Assembly (NCBI RefSeq): GCF_009797935.1
Contig: NZ_VOLC01000015.1
Location: 1 to 64,000 of the forward strand
Direction: 5' to 3'
Source: Lunatibacter salilacus
Lineage (GTDB): Bacteria > Bacteroidota > Bacteroidia > Cytophagales > Cyclobacteriaceae
DNA: 64,000 nucleotides
A program made the translations under genes and the position numbers. Positions 42,827-51,529 of this stretch are shown here, piece after piece (the first letter of the stretch is position 1; each line of letters opens with the position of its first letter). Under the pieces are notes generated by a model. It saw nothing but the letters and a program-made list of their open reading frames with translations, ran no database searches and had not been told where the DNA came from.

Positions 42827-42839
42827 TTTTCGAACGTTG

Positions 42840-43040
42840 TGGAAATATGGGGTGCTTCTGAAGATCGGACGGGAGCGTAGACCCTGAGGAGCGTATTAAC
42901 CTATTGAAATATGGTGGAAATAAGGCAGAAACCTGCCTGCCGGACAGGCAAGTATGGCCTACGGCCGAAATATGAAAAATGATATTGGTGGATATTAGAT
43001 ATTAGTTGATATTGGATATTTGTGGATATTAAAATAACTC
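42840..43040. repeat. GGCCTACGGCC / GATATT repeat element
   Basis: Carries 'tatggcctacggccgaaatat' and a run of GATATT/GGATATT words directly before copy B of the DUF218 fragment. Same class as at 2.2, 3.8, 53.9, 54.1 and 61.5 kb. A 'cctgcctgccggacaggcaag' inverted word is inserted near 42930. Confidence 0.65.
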
Positions 43041-43041
43041 C

Positions 43042-43218
43042 ATGCGATTTATAGCCCATAGTATGCTTTTAAACCCGGCATTCTGGGTGGTTTTGTTTTT
43101 AGGAATCACAGTTTTCCGGGAATGGAAAAAAAGACGTTGGATCAGCTTGGTAGGTGCCGGGCTGATCTTTCTTTTTTTTACGGAGCCATCGAAACAAATA
43201 ATTTTCTACTGGAAATGA
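43042..43218 (+). pseudogene. 5' fragment of a DUF218/ElyC-like gene, copy B
   Basis: 58 codons (MRFIAHSMLLNPAFWVVLFL...) equal to the N terminus of the intact gene at 39960 and ending at the same TGA as copy A. In much of its coding part it is closer to the intact gene than copy A is. Confidence 0.82.
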
Positions 43219-43484
43219 AATATAGGGGAATTGATATTAATTGATACTGGATATTTGTAGATATTAAAAAGGTGAAATAATATAGAAATATCCTTGAATG
43301 TCAAGAATTACTCGATATTAAAAAATTATAGAATTACATCGATCAAAAAATTTTCATTTGAAGATGAGCGTGGGCCTGCCAGAAAACGATGGGGGGCAAG
43401 ACGTTAAGAAAATGTCCCTAAGGACATTTTTAGTCTTGAGCCAGGCTGCAGGGTAGGTTTGTGGACGCTGGCCTCGTGGGGGGA
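43042..43484. repeat. 443-bp direct repeat, copy B
   Basis: Second copy of 39401-39842, in the same orientation. It shows point differences in the coding part but is almost identical in the noncoding part. Confidence 0.85.
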
Positions 43485-43539
43485 CGGAGCGGGGACTTCT
43501 GACTACGACAAATTCCCTGCGAAACCGGGATCGCAAATG

Positions 43540-43880
43540 ACGACGAACGGGGTTGGTTCCGAGGCAAAGATGGCATCCCAACCATCTATGGGTTTTGGCG
43601 GGAATATATGGGGGGATTGACATTCCTGCGGCCAAAACGGGGCAACGGGATGTTTATTTTTATCCACCGGGTTGAAACCCCTATCGGTCATCCCTACGGG
43701 ATTTATGATTGTTGATTATAGTAATATATCCCAGCCCCAGGGGGGTGTAATCTTAGTAGCCTAGGGTGTAGCGGAGCGAAGCCCTAGGTTAAGTGAAATC
43801 ATCTCGGTTGTGTTTTGGCCGCTGGAAGTGTTGAAGAAGCCAGTCCTTCCCGCCAAAACCCGTGCACGTATATCTCTGCC
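43540..43880. repeat. REP-like two-box repeat element, copy 3
   Basis: Holds 'ggttttggcggga...gcggccaaaac' near 43591-43638, a GGGTTGAAACCC hairpin near 43669, 'catccctacgggattt', the 'cccagcccc' box, 'cctagggtg...gccctagg' and 'gttttggccgc...cgccaaaac' near 43811-43859. No gene is supported from 42827 to 44040 other than the DUF218 fragment. Confidence 0.65.
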
Positions 43881-44040
43881 TACCTATCGTTTGGCAAAAA
43901 TCACCTTATTTGACGTCATCGATCGCCCTCCCCTTAAGTTGCATACTACGCCTAGTCGGGGAGTGGAGTGTCTAAGGGATCAGGTTTACTTCCAAGAGTT
44001 TGATAAGACCTATCAGCGCATTTGAAATTTAACGGCTATG

Positions 44041-45987
44041 TTAGGAGAAATTTTTTTCCTTAATTTCTTTATCCAGACTAACGAAACGGGAGGCATTGCT
44101 GATAAATTCCGGTACCAGTTTTTTGATACGGCTTACCAAATCCCATTCGGAGCAGTTTTCTATATCTGCCATGCAGTCTTGGATTCCGGCATTGATTTCC
44201 GGATAGTAACCGTTTGAAAAATCGGCAATTTTGATTTTCTCATGGTGGGTTGCTTTTACAGTTTCTGTGTTGTTAAGCAATTCTTCAACCATCTTTTCAC
44301 CTTCCCTTAGGCCGGTAAACTCAATAAAGATTTCCTCGTTCAGCTTTTTCCCGCTTAGCTGAATCATTTTTTTCGCAAGGTCATAGATTTTAACGGGTTG
44401 ACCCATGTCAAATACGTATATTTCCCCGCCTTTCCCCATGATTCCTGCTTCCAATACCAACTCACAGGCTTCGGGAATAGTCATGAAATAGCGGGTAATG
44501 TCTGGGTGGGTGACTGTCACAGGCCCTCCCATTTTAATCTGTTCCTTGAAAAGAGGAATAACAGATCCGTTGGACCCCAGCACATTTCCAAACCTGGTAG
44601 TAATGAATAAAGTATGGTTGGAATTACGTAGTTGTTTATCGTGGTATTGGTGAAGCGACTGAATATATTTTTCCGCCAGTCGCTTAGATGCCCCCATTAC
44701 ATTTGTTGGATTTACGGCTTTATCTGTGGAAACAAAAACAAACTTGTTTGCATTATACGTTAACGCTGCATCCGCCATGTTTTTCGTTCCCCACACATTG
44801 CACTTCAACGCTTCCTTGGGGTACTTTTCCATCATGGGAACATGCTTATAGGCGGCAGCGTGGAAAACATACTCCGGCCTAAAAGTTTCAAAGATTTCAA
44901 AGATCGTCTCTCTCTCTTTTACATCCGCCAAAATCACTTCAGTTGCTACCTTATACCCTAAGTTTCCAAGTTGATTTTCAATATCATACAAAGCGGATTC
45001 TGACTTATCCAAAAGCAATAGTTTTGCCGGTTTGGCGCGTGCTATTTGTATAGCAAGTTCACTCCCAATGGATCCTGCAGCACCAGATACCAGTACCACG
45101 CTACCCCTCATTTCCTGGTTTACTTTTTCATTCCTGAGTTTGATACTTTTTCTTCCAAGCAGATCCTCAATGTTGACTTCGCGGATTTCATCGGATTTTA
45201 ATACCCCACTTGCCCATTGGTTAACGGGTGGAATCGTAAATACGTGAAGTTGCTTTTCAATACACGCTTCAATTACCTCTTTCCTACGTTCTTGGCTGAT
45301 GCTGAAGGTGGAGATAATGAGGTCGGTAGGACTGTTGCGGGCGATAATCGTTTCGATTTTATCCAACGAACCAAAAACCTTTATCCCGTCAATATATTTA
45401 CCTTTTTTGCTTGGGTCATCATCTAAAAAGCCACATACAATATAATTGATTTGGCTATCTTTCCGAATGGTTTTGTAGGTAAGAACTCCGGCCTCTCCAG
45501 CACCAAAAATTATAATGCGTTTTACTATTTTGTCTTTTTGAGAATTGTTAAACCGGTATAACAAATCCTTTACAACTAACCGGTATATAATCAAAATCCC
45601 CAAGGATGTGTATGAGGATATGATAATAACAGAAAGGGGCATAATCTCCCGCATTCCTAAATACGATGTCAATATACCGTTGGCCAAATAAATAAAAACG
45701 CCCAAAATTAATGTACTGATTATCAGTTTGATTCCGTCTTTCATGGCCGTATACCTGACGATACCCTCATAGGTCTTGGTAAAATACATGACAATCAATC
45801 CCAGAAATGAATAGATCAAACTCGCATGCCAAATTTCCTGTCTCTCCAGATAACCAAGGTCAAAGTTGGACGTAATAAAAAACGCAGCTATGCCGGAAAC
45901 GGCCAGAATTGCGCCATCAATAAAAAAAATAACCCATTTTGGAATTATCTTAATTTTGTTAACTAGTTTACTTGCTGTAGACACCAA
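44041..45987 (-). CDS. Membrane-anchored NDP-sugar 4,6-dehydratase (WbpM/PglF/CapD type)
   Basis: Converts UDP-GlcNAc to a 4-keto-6-deoxy sugar. The N terminus has four membrane helices (about residues 15-140). The first Rossmann-like region is at about 150-270 (IIFGAGEAGVLTYK). The catalytic SDR domain starts at about 290 with VLVSGAAGSIGSELA; FHAAAYKHVPMMEKYP, FVSTDKAVNPTNVMGASKRL and TTRFGNVLGSNGSVIPLF follow. WbpM-type enzymes replace the catalytic Tyr with Met, and here VMGASK fits that. 648 aa is normal. It converges on the repeat region, opposite to the main operon. Start codon is TTG 45987 or GTG 45984. Product could be the precursor of bacillosamine, QuiNAc or QuiNAc4N. Confidence 0.9.
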   Translation of the reverse strand: MVSTASKLVNKIKIIPKWVIFFIDGAILAVSGIAAFFITSNFDLGYLERQEIWHASLIYSFLGLIVMYFTKTYEGIVRYTAMKDGIKLIISTLILGVFIYLANGILTSYLGMREIMPLSVIIISSYTSLGILIIYRLVVKDLLYRFNNSQKDKIVKRIIIFGAGEAGVLTYKTIRKDSQINYIVCGFLDDDPSKKGKYIDGIKVFGSLDKIETIIARNSPTDLIISTFSISQERRKEVIEACIEKQLHVFTIPPVNQWASGVLKSDEIREVNIEDLLGRKSIKLRNEKVNQEMRGSVVLVSGAAGSIGSELAIQIARAKPAKLLLLDKSESALYDIENQLGNLGYKVATEVILADVKERETIFEIFETFRPEYVFHAAAYKHVPMMEKYPKEALKCNVWGTKNMADAALTYNANKFVFVSTDKAVNPTNVMGASKRLAEKYIQSLHQYHDKQLRNSNHTLFITTRFGNVLGSNGSVIPLFKEQIKMGGPVTVTHPDITRYFMTIPEACELVLEAGIMGKGGEIYVFDMGQPVKIYDLAKKMIQLSGKKLNEEIFIEFTGLREGEKMVEELLNNTETVKATHHEKIKIADFSNGYYPEINAGIQDCMADIENCSEWDLVSRIKKLVPEFISNASRFVSLDKEIKEKNFS

Positions 45988-46162
45988 TAAAAGTTATTTA
46001 TTTGAGTTTAAACACTATAATTTACACTAAACTAAAAGAATTAGTTTTTCAAAGTTTAGGACCTAGGTTTATGAAGGCTGTTACTTTCATAAAGACTACT
46101 ATGGGAGCTATGAAATAAATAAAAACACTACGTGAATGACTTTGCGCTTTTACATAACAAGA

Positions 46163-46170
46163 CAAATATA
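46163..46170 (-). promoter_or_regulatory. Candidate -7 element for the WbpM/PglF-like gene
   Basis: On the minus strand the sequence reads TATATTTG, an exact TAnnTTTG match, about 175 bases upstream of the coding start. No clear -33 TTTG is seen. Confidence 0.35.
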
Positions 46171-46439
46171 GGGATTAGTTGTGATTTTACTGTTTATGCT
46201 ATGCAAAAAGTTTTAAAAATACGCTAAAGTAAATTCTTTATATTGTTTTTAATACTCTTGGGTTGGTTATGGGTTGAAAGAATTACGGTTGATTAGTTAT
46301 GGGTTGACCAAGTCTCTAAATCCCTAGGTATGTTGATAGGTCGATTGGTTTTTAGGTTTTATGATATTTATTGATACTGGATATTCATTGATATTAAAAA
46401 GGTGGGTATGTGGCGGCCAAAACTGAGAGCCTGCCTGTC

Positions 46440-46940
46440 ATTTATTAACCGTGGCTAAAGCCACGGGCAATTGAATCTGGCACTTCTGGAATTTTTGTTC
46501 CTTGATTATCCCTGGTTTTTTGATTTAAATTGTGTCCCAGCCCCACCGGGGTGTAATCTTGGTTGCCTGTTGATTACAAAAGCTAGGTTTTGTTTTGGCA
46601 GCGGGGATGGTTGAAGAAGCCAATCTTTTCCGCCAAAACCCGAATCTGTCCGGTTTTGCCTTTTCTCGGATGACGGAATACTGACTCGATGGATTATAAA
46701 TTGAAAATAATTAAGAATTGCGAGGCTAGTGAGGGGTGAGCGTAGTCGAACCCCGGATGACGGCATCCATGTAGTTGGTTAAATCCGACACAGGACGGTA
46801 GCCCAACCAGCAATTGGTTTTGGCGGGAATTTGTGGACAAGATTAACATGGTGGCGGCCAAAACGGGGCTATGGGATGTTGTTTCTTGACCCTGGTTTGA
46901 AACCCTAATCGGCCATCCCTACGGGGTTTGTCTGATATTC
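46440..46940. repeat. REP-like two-box repeat element, copy 4
   Basis: Contains a CCGTGGCT/AGCCACGG hairpin at 46449-46466, a 'cccagccccaccggggtg' box near 46536, 'gttttggcagcgggg...ccgccaaaac' (46592-46639), 'gttttggcggga...gcggccaaaac' (46817-46863), and 'ggccatccctacgggg'. The remainder of 45988-47374 is AT-rich or short repeats ('gcccatt' near 47019-47034). Confidence 0.65.
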
Positions 46941-47374
46941 AGACGACCAGCATGCAAAATCCCTTTATCCGAAATCGCAGCCGCAAACTACCACGAGCTG
47001 CACGAGCTGATTCCCTATTGCCCATTGCCCATTCCCCTTACACCTGCTATAAAATGTACTTCTAACTCAATTAAAAGGTTTTCAACCAATTATTTTTTTT
47101 AAAATGTAGGGAAAATTTGGTAATTGTTTCATTTTATTTTTAACTTCGGTATTCAAATACTGTTTTTGACCTAATAGGCTTTTTTTATCATGAGTTTATG
47201 GGTTTCAGTGTTTTTACAGACATATTAATAAGAATAGTTCCCGAAAATAGTGTCGTAATTAGCATAAAAAGAGGAGAGCAGGTCGTAGCAGTGGCTTTTT
47301 AAATAGTGGAGAGGCGGTGAATTATTTAGCAACACGTCGATAAAAACCATACATTTTATAACGTCTAGCCTGCA

Positions 47375-48463
47375 ATGAAAAAGCTCTACATTTTACCTGC
47401 AAAAAAAGGGAATCTTTTGATCTTCTCCCTTTCTCTCCTGCTCCTGATGGTGCGTTGCGCTCCGGAGGAGTTGGACCTTATCCCTCCCTACGATCAGATG
47501 ATCGACGACTTTGATGAGGTAGGCGATCTTCCTGGCTTGGATGACCCCGACCCGGATATTGACGATCCGGACTACGAACCGATAGACACACCGGCGGTGC
47601 TTGGAAATTTGCTTCAGGAAATCATCGCTTTTTCCGACGACGGCAAGCCGATTTCCGAAGCCTCGAAAAAGCAACTGGAGGATTTTAACAATAAATTAAA
47701 AGAGAAGGGTTTAGATCCGGATATTTTCTCACTTATTGATATGGATTTTTTAACGAATCTGATGAATCCGGAGAATGCCATTGATCCCCAGTTGGAGGCA
47801 ATTCTGAACGATATGTTTGAACATCCCGATCTTGAAATGCCGCTCCCAGAAGTACCCGAATACGGAGAGCTGACCACCATCGAAGACATATTGGCCCGCA
47901 TAGAGTCTTCTAAAAATGGCACGGGTCAGGAAGGGTTACGGCGGATGGACTCGGATCTGTACACCATATGTGCCGATAGGGCGTATAGCGCTTTTCAGGA
48001 CAGGCTTGCCGAACTTACCCATCAGCTGCGGGAGCAGGAGGATGCAATCAACGCCAACTACCTGCGTAGAGCCTATGAAGCCGAAGAAAGGTTGGTCGAG
48101 CGAAATGTACTCGTACATATGCTGCTAATGGAACAGCTGGTCGAGCACCAGGAAATGATCAATAGAATCCTAAATGCGGCAAGACTGGCCGTATTGGCCG
48201 GGGATACCGAACTACAGGAAAATCTGTTGACTTTTGCGTTGATTTATGCCACCTATATCCGTAGGCAAATGGCAGGCTGGTATCTAAGCAGCCTTGCATA
48301 TAACTATGTCTTCTTTGAAATTGAAATACAAAGTATAACCAAATTGAGAGATGACCGAATAGCCGCTGTCAAGCAACATTATGACGAAGCCGTTATGCTG
48401 GCGGAAGAAATTCTGGAAAAAGCCATTCAGGTGTACTGCCACAATCAGGGATCCGGTGGTTAA
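47375..48463 (+). CDS. Acidic lipoprotein of unknown function
   Basis: 362 aa. A lipoprotein signal peptide ends at LLLLMVRC, with the lipidated Cys near residue 28. Then comes a very acidic low-complexity stretch (DEVGDLPGLDDPDPDIDDPD), likely a flexible tether. The C-terminal half is strongly helical and probably coiled (LAELTHQLREQEDAINANYL, then AYEAEERLVERN). I do not recognise the family. Its place just ahead of a beta-barrel gene and the two YjbH-like genes suggests an envelope or polysaccharide-secretion role. The four genes are distinctly GC-richer than the polysaccharide locus. Confidence 0.75.
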   Translation: MKKLYILPAKKGNLLIFSLSLLLLMVRCAPEELDLIPPYDQMIDDFDEVGDLPGLDDPDPDIDDPDYEPIDTPAVLGNLLQEIIAFSDDGKPISEASKKQLEDFNNKLKEKGLDPDIFSLIDMDFLTNLMNPENAIDPQLEAILNDMFEHPDLEMPLPEVPEYGELTTIEDILARIESSKNGTGQEGLRRMDSDLYTICADRAYSAFQDRLAELTHQLREQEDAINANYLRRAYEAEERLVERNVLVHMLLMEQLVEHQEMINRILNAARLAVLAGDTELQENLLTFALIYATYIRRQMAGWYLSSLAYNYVFFEIEIQSITKLRDDRIAAVKQHYDEAVMLAEEILEKAIQVYCHNQGSGG

Positions 48464-48483
48464 CCCGTTGATAGATAATCTGC

Positions 48484-49173
48484 ATGACGAATAAATGTAT
48501 TTGTTGGGGACTGCTTCTTTTTTTTGGATGCAGTCCCCTTTTTGCTCAATTAGAGATGAATCAGGTAAGTATGGGACTGTCTTACTGGCAACGAACCTAC
48601 TCGGGAGCAGACGAGCGTGCTTTTCTTTTCAACTATCCGGGCGCGGGCAATTTTCAATATGGCGGGTTGTTGCCTTCTATTTCAGCCGAAGTCAGTATAT
48701 ATAAGGGATTTGCAGTCGATTCCCGGTTGGGTTATTGGCGGGGGAATGTTGAGTCCCACGGCACGCTGGGGGAGAATTTCCGGATTGCAGAGCGAATAGA
48801 TCAAATTATCATTCCTGTCTATGGCGGGATAGTTTATAATTTCCGGGACCTTATCCCCAAATACCTGAATGGATATGTAGGGGCAGGTATCAGCAGGTAT
48901 TTCCTGGATAGCCGCTTTACCAGGAAGGTGGAAGACGGGATTGGTAACATAGAAGGAGAACATCTCCGTGGGAACAACTACGGCGGAAACATAAAGGTAG
49001 GACTTGAATACCTCTTTCCCGAATACATCAGCATGGCCTTGGAAGCCCGGTATCATGCAGCTTCTTATAGTCAGTCGTGGCAAGCAGTCGGGACAAATAC
49101 GCCGGTACTACAGAAAATAGATTTAAAGGGGCTTGAAACGGGCCTATTTATACGGTATAACTTCAGTTATTGA
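48484..49173 (+). CDS. Outer-membrane beta-barrel protein
   Basis: 229 aa with a signal peptide (WGLLLFFGCSPLFAQ). The mature part alternates polar and aromatic residues in strands (MGLSYWQRTYSG, GYVGAGISRYFLDSRF, GNIKVGLEYLFPEYISMALEARYHA) and ends GLFIRYNFSY, the C-terminal aromatic typical of barrels. Close to an eight-stranded OmpW/OmpA-like barrel in size; exact family not named. It starts 20 bp after the acidic lipoprotein. Confidence 0.8.
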   Translation: MTNKCICWGLLLFFGCSPLFAQLEMNQVSMGLSYWQRTYSGADERAFLFNYPGAGNFQYGGLLPSISAEVSIYKGFAVDSRLGYWRGNVESHGTLGENFRIAERIDQIIIPVYGGIVYNFRDLIPKYLNGYVGAGISRYFLDSRFTRKVEDGIGNIEGEHLRGNNYGGNIKVGLEYLFPEYISMALEARYHAASYSQSWQAVGTNTPVLQKIDLKGLETGLFIRYNFSY

Positions 49174-49237
49174 CGATTATGCTTTTGGGTTTTTGGGTGC
49201 GTATTTGAATAGGTACAGGGAATGAACTTACTTTTAT

Positions 49238-50080
49238 ATGGCTAGATTCTTTTGGGGTTTACATCTGGTTTTTAAGCCGTGGCAGCCGCCGGGATATTCC
49301 GCCTACCTGTTGTTTTTACTGGCCACGATGATTTTTGGCCAGCTTGCTGCCCAGGTAAATGTGCTTGGCAAACCGGGCTACATCATGACCCCGAACGCCC
49401 GCTGGGAACAGGAAAATCAATTGGCCCTCAGTTTTTCCTATGTGCCCCAAGCCTATGCCATCAACCATTTTATGGGGGCCTATCATACTGAAAATATCTA
49501 TGGGGTAGGCGTGGGCCTGACCGATTTTATGGAAGTTTACCTCAATATCACACGGGTGCGCGCAAGGGCCAGTGATATCGGCGTCGGAGACAGGCATCTG
49601 GGTTTTCGGTTTCGACTCCTTGCGGAGGAAAAACACGGGGTCAGCGCCGTGCTAATCGTATCCGCCCCCATTGGAACTAACCAACACCTCAACCACGATG
49701 CGCTGATTGTCGAGAAAACGGCAGAATTATCTTCCACCCTTCGTCTTCGGGCCACATTGGGCTATGCCCTTCCCGTGATTTTTGTGATACCCACCAAAGA
49801 GGGTAACCGGTCATTGTCTCTGTTGCTGAAGTCGAAGAAACAAGAAAATATCCGGTATCTTTCGGGAGTTTTTGGAGGATTTTCCCTGGATTGGAATGAA
49901 AAAGTAGGGCTGTCCATGGAGCACGACGGGCATAGCGTTAACGCGGGGGTTTTTGTCCGGCCCCTACCTTGGCTCTTGCTTCAGGGTCATACCTTCGAAG
50001 CCAAAGAACTTGGATTTAGCTTTTCCCTGAGTTTTCCCCTATCTGTTCCACCCAAAGAAATGCGTGCGGATGAAAGGTAG
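49238..50080 (+). CDS. YjbH-like protein, N-terminal half
   Basis: 280 aa with an N-terminal hydrophobic signal/anchor (YLLFLLATMIFGQLAAQ). VLGKPGYIMTPNARWEQENQ and LALSFSYVP match the start of YjbH/WbfB-type outer-membrane proteins that are genetically linked to exopolysaccharide secretion in proteobacteria. Further beta strands follow (GVGLTDFMEVYLNITR, VSAVLIVSAPIGTNQHLNHD). It ends where a proteobacterial YjbH would continue, and the next gene supplies the rest, overlapping by 11-17 bp. The division into two polypeptides is real in this sequence. Confidence 0.7.
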   Translation: MARFFWGLHLVFKPWQPPGYSAYLLFLLATMIFGQLAAQVNVLGKPGYIMTPNARWEQENQLALSFSYVPQAYAINHFMGAYHTENIYGVGVGLTDFMEVYLNITRVRARASDIGVGDRHLGFRFRLLAEEKHGVSAVLIVSAPIGTNQHLNHDALIVEKTAELSSTLRLRATLGYALPVIFVIPTKEGNRSLSLLLKSKKQENIRYLSGVFGGFSLDWNEKVGLSMEHDGHSVNAGVFVRPLPWLLLQGHTFEAKELGFSFSLSFPLSVPPKEMRADER

Positions 50081-51185
50081 CTATTTTTGCCTAGTAGGTG
50101 TTTTCTATTTGGGGTTGTCCATGGGGTACGGACAGGTGGCTAAGTTATCACTCGAAAAAGCCGGATTTGAGCAGGTTCATAGGATGCCTGCCGATAGCGG
50201 CAAGCTGGTGATTTGGGAGCACCGGAATTTCAGAAATCCCCACCACAGCCTGCTCTGGGCAGACCGTAAGGTAGGGGATAGCAGCGTGACTGGGTTTATA
50301 CCGCTCTACATGAACCGCCCCATGGGAGTGTATGACCGGCAGACGCTGTCCTTCAGGCCTGTAACCGCAGGGGAAAGGGCTTTTTTTCGAAAGAAAAACC
50401 GCCTTCCTACGGGCTACCGATGGAACTTTCGCGTTAGTCCGGACTTTTCCGCCCGGTTTGGGGACCGGAAGACCCCATTCCGCTCCCGCACCAACCTGAT
50501 CCTCGATACACGGGTGTATCTGTTGCCCGGACTAAGTGTTCAGACGGGGGTATTGGTTCCGATACAGAACAACTTGGGGCTTTGGGGAACCCATTGGCGC
50601 CTAGCACCTTCCCACCTACATTATTTCGCCATCCCCTTGCCCCACCATTTTGTGGGAATCACCGCGGGCACCTTCTTTCAGGACCGCTATGGGGTACATT
50701 TCCAGTACAGATATGATGATTTTGACAAACGTTGGCGCATGGGGTTGGAGACGGCATATACGGGCTACTATTTTATTCCGGGGCGAAAATTATATACAGA
50801 TCCGCTGAGTGATGTGATCCTGTTGCTGGATGTGGAATACCGGTTGAACAAAATGGACCTGACGTTTAGGATCAGCGGTGGTCAGTTTATCGGACGGGAC
50901 CGGGGTGTACGCGGGGATTTGATCCGGCAATTCGGGGGGGTGGATGTAGGACTTTTTTCGGCCATAACGGTTAACGGAACGTCCGGCGGTTTTCAGTTTG
51001 CCTTTCCTCTTTTTCCGGGGAAGATCGCCCGGGGCCGACGCTGGGAGCTCCGCACCACGGAGGAGTTCCGTTGGGAGTACAACTATTCCCACGCGGCACC
51101 CATTGGCCGCACCTTCCGTATTGGGATGCCGAAGTTATCGGATCAGTTGAGGCAGTATAATTCTTTTTTTATTGGAAATCAGTAG
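50070..51185 (+). CDS. YjbH-like protein, C-terminal half
   Basis: About 371 aa with its own signal peptide (YFCLVGVFYLGLSMGYGQ), so it is exported separately from the preceding half. FRISGGQFIGRDRGVRGDLI then RQFGG, VDVGLFSAITV and GGFQFAFPLFPG follow the YjbH C-terminal barrel pattern (a G-Q-F, D-x-G-V, R-x-F series). The start is ATG 50070 or GTG 50064, both inside the previous gene. Together with the acidic lipoprotein and the barrel it may form a YjbEFGH-like secretion group; this is inference from order and fold. Confidence 0.7.
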   Translation: MKGSYFCLVGVFYLGLSMGYGQVAKLSLEKAGFEQVHRMPADSGKLVIWEHRNFRNPHHSLLWADRKVGDSSVTGFIPLYMNRPMGVYDRQTLSFRPVTAGERAFFRKKNRLPTGYRWNFRVSPDFSARFGDRKTPFRSRTNLILDTRVYLLPGLSVQTGVLVPIQNNLGLWGTHWRLAPSHLHYFAIPLPHHFVGITAGTFFQDRYGVHFQYRYDDFDKRWRMGLETAYTGYYFIPGRKLYTDPLSDVILLLDVEYRLNKMDLTFRISGGQFIGRDRGVRGDLIRQFGGVDVGLFSAITVNGTSGGFQFAFPLFPGKIARGRRWELRTTEEFRWEYNYSHAAPIGRTFRIGMPKLSDQLRQYNSFFIGNQ

Positions 51186-51199
51186 TTTATGTGTATTTA

Positions 51200-51400
51200 C
51201 GGATACCCTAGATTATTAATCACGAATTATTAATCACGAATTACGAGTTGCAAACTACGGATTTCTCATAGCCTCAATGGGGTGAAATCAAATAGCTTTG
51301 GGTTAAGCGTAGCGGGGATTCGACTACGCTCACCATTGATTACAAAAGCTAGGTTTCGTTTTGGCAGCGGGGGTGGTTGAGGTGAAATAGAAATAAAACC
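51200..51400. repeat. Heptamer repeats and partial REP-like element, copy 5
   Basis: 'aatcacgaattattaatcacgaattacgag' repeats (51217-51247) are followed by a partial REP-like unit with 'cctcaatggggtgaaatc' and 'cgttttggcagcggggg'. The second GCCAAAAC arm is missing, so this copy is truncated. Confidence 0.6.
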
Positions 51401-51476
51401 GGAGCGTAGCGCAGATCCCGCGGAAACGTGTAGTTCGGGCAAAAAAACTAATTCAATAATTTTAACCGAAATTTCA

Positions 51477-51484
51477 TATATTTG
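51477..51484 (+). promoter_or_regulatory. Candidate -7 element upstream of the orphan glycosyltransferase
   Basis: TATATTTG, an exact Bacteroidota TAnnTTTG match, 46 bases before the start codon at 51530, in AT-rich DNA. No clear -33 element. Confidence 0.4.
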
Positions 51485-51529
51485 AAAAATTATTGTTCAA
51501 AGGTTTTTTTTTAAATAATTAGTATAACC

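Noticed and set aside
44041-45987. Assigning the gene firmly as pglF or wbpM
   Set aside because: The retaining/inverting outcome and end product cannot be told from sequence by eye, so no symbol is given.
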